Shown in pieces: positions 4,995 through 5,417 of a DNA stretch of 5,417 nucleotides (position 1 is the stretch's first letter; every line of letters starts with the position of its first letter). Source of the DNA: Planctomycetaceae bacterium (GTDB lineage Bacteria; Planctomycetota; Planctomycetia; Pirellulales; Pirellulaceae); assembly GCA_007133715.1 (NCBI GenBank), contig SLMF01000190.1:1-5417 (forward strand), read 5' to 3'. The position numbers were made by a program, and so were the translations under genes. Below the pieces are notes generated by a model that ran no database searches, was not told where the DNA came from, and worked only from the letters and a program-made list of their open reading frames with translations.

Positions 4995-5417
4995 TCAGGC
5001 AGCCTCTTCCAGCATTTTCTGGATTTTCTGGCGAGCGATCTGCAGGGCTTCCGGCAGTTTTTCGGGTTGTTTGCCGCCCGCTTGAGCCATATCCGGGCGT
5101 CCGCCGCCGCCGCCGCCCAGCACGCGGGCGACCTCGCTCACCCAATCGCCCGCCTTCAACCCCCTCTGGACCAGGTCGCGGCTGAGTGCGGCGATCAGGG
5201 TCACGCGGTCTTCGCCGGCGGTGGCCGCGAAGAGAACGGCCGTCGAATCCGCCTGTTTCCGCAACTGGTCGATCAACTGCCGCATCAACTGCGGGTGGAC
5301 GCCCGGCGTGTCGGCGATGATCACCCGCGTCTGGCCCACGGTTTCGGCCGCTTCCAGCAAGGCTTCCGCCGTCACATCGCCGGATTGGGCCAAGGCGGCG
5401 ATCTGCTGCTCGAGCGA
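4995..5417 (-). CDS. alaS: Alanyl-tRNA synthetase, C-terminal fragment (runs off right edge)
   Basis: The last 140 codons of the gene are present; the rest lies beyond the right edge, and the frame is open to the final base. The enzyme charges tRNA-Ala with alanine in the cytoplasm. The visible part is the C-terminal DHHA1 domain, beginning in the helical linker (SLEQQIAALAQS) and carrying the hallmark glycine-rich motif GGGGGGRPDMAQAGGK close to the C terminus, preceded by LKAGDWVSEVARVL. These match bacterial AlaRS very closely. The activation, editing and tRNA-binding parts are out of view. The TTG at 5393 is an internal codon and not a start. The gene is followed by the hairpins at 4904-4959. 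Confidence 0.97.
   Translation of the reverse strand, partial: SLEQQIAALAQSGDVTAEALLEAAETVGQTRVIIADTPGVHPQLMRQLIDQLRKQADSTAVLFAATAGEDRVTLIAALSRDLVQRGLKAGDWVSEVARVLGGGGGGRPDMAQAGGKQPEKLPEALQIARQKIQKMLEEAA

Noticed and set aside
4840..5185. Plus-strand frames over the end of alaS
   Set aside because: The DHHA1 glycine-rich motif on the minus strand identifies the real gene; the plus-strand products are Arg/Pro/Ser-rich shadows.
1..5417. Possible defence, phage, CRISPR or biosynthetic system
   Set aside because: Both strands were read for repeats, nuclease, transposase, integrase or megasynthase motifs and none was found. All substantial coding capacity is explained by five ordinary genes.

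Overview
The window looks like chromosomal DNA from a planctomycete, most likely of the Pirellulaceae/Rhodopirellula kind. This is an inference from the GC-rich coding sequence, a secreted DUF1080 protein (a family strongly expanded in that phylum), a secreted arabinofuranosidase paired with a transporter, and loosely packed genes with little operon structure. No rRNA, tRNA, CRISPR array, insertion sequence or phage gene was seen.

Layout, left to right. Positions 1-601 (minus) hold the first 200 codons of a major facilitator superfamily (MFS) transporter that runs off the left edge. It has no ATG at its natural start. Positions 629-3094 (minus) encode a complete secreted GH51 alpha-L-arabinofuranosidase with both catalytic glutamates. 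The two genes lie in the same direction, in the same phase, and are separated by one TAA followed directly by GGAGG, so they probably form a two-gene unit that releases and then imports a pentose or oligosaccharide. Positions 3095-3390 are a divergent regulatory region. It has a plausible sigma70-like promoter for the arabinofuranosidase overlapped by a perfect inverted repeat, and a hairpin-rich leader for the gene on the other side. Positions 3391-3855 (plus) encode a 154-residue helical protein resembling hemerythrin HHE domains. Positions 3856-4156 are a convergent intergenic stretch with a weak terminator and a short hairpin element that looks like a dispersed repeat. Positions 4157-4822 (minus) encode a secreted DUF1080 (3-keto-disaccharide hydrolase-like) protein. 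Positions 4995-5417 (minus) are the C-terminal end of alanyl-tRNA synthetase, cut by the right edge, followed by two hairpins before the DUF1080 gene.

How the genes fit together: the clearest functional link is arabinofuranosidase plus transporter, a small carbohydrate-use unit. The DUF1080 protein is also a secreted candidate glycan enzyme, but the hemerythrin-like gene lies between them on the opposite strand, so co-regulation is not shown. alaS is housekeeping. I see no strong evidence for a wholly new system. The points most worth a second look are the unusual start of the transporter, the inverted repeat over the arabinofuranosidase promoter, and the atypical metal-ligand pattern and structured leader of the hemerythrin-like gene.
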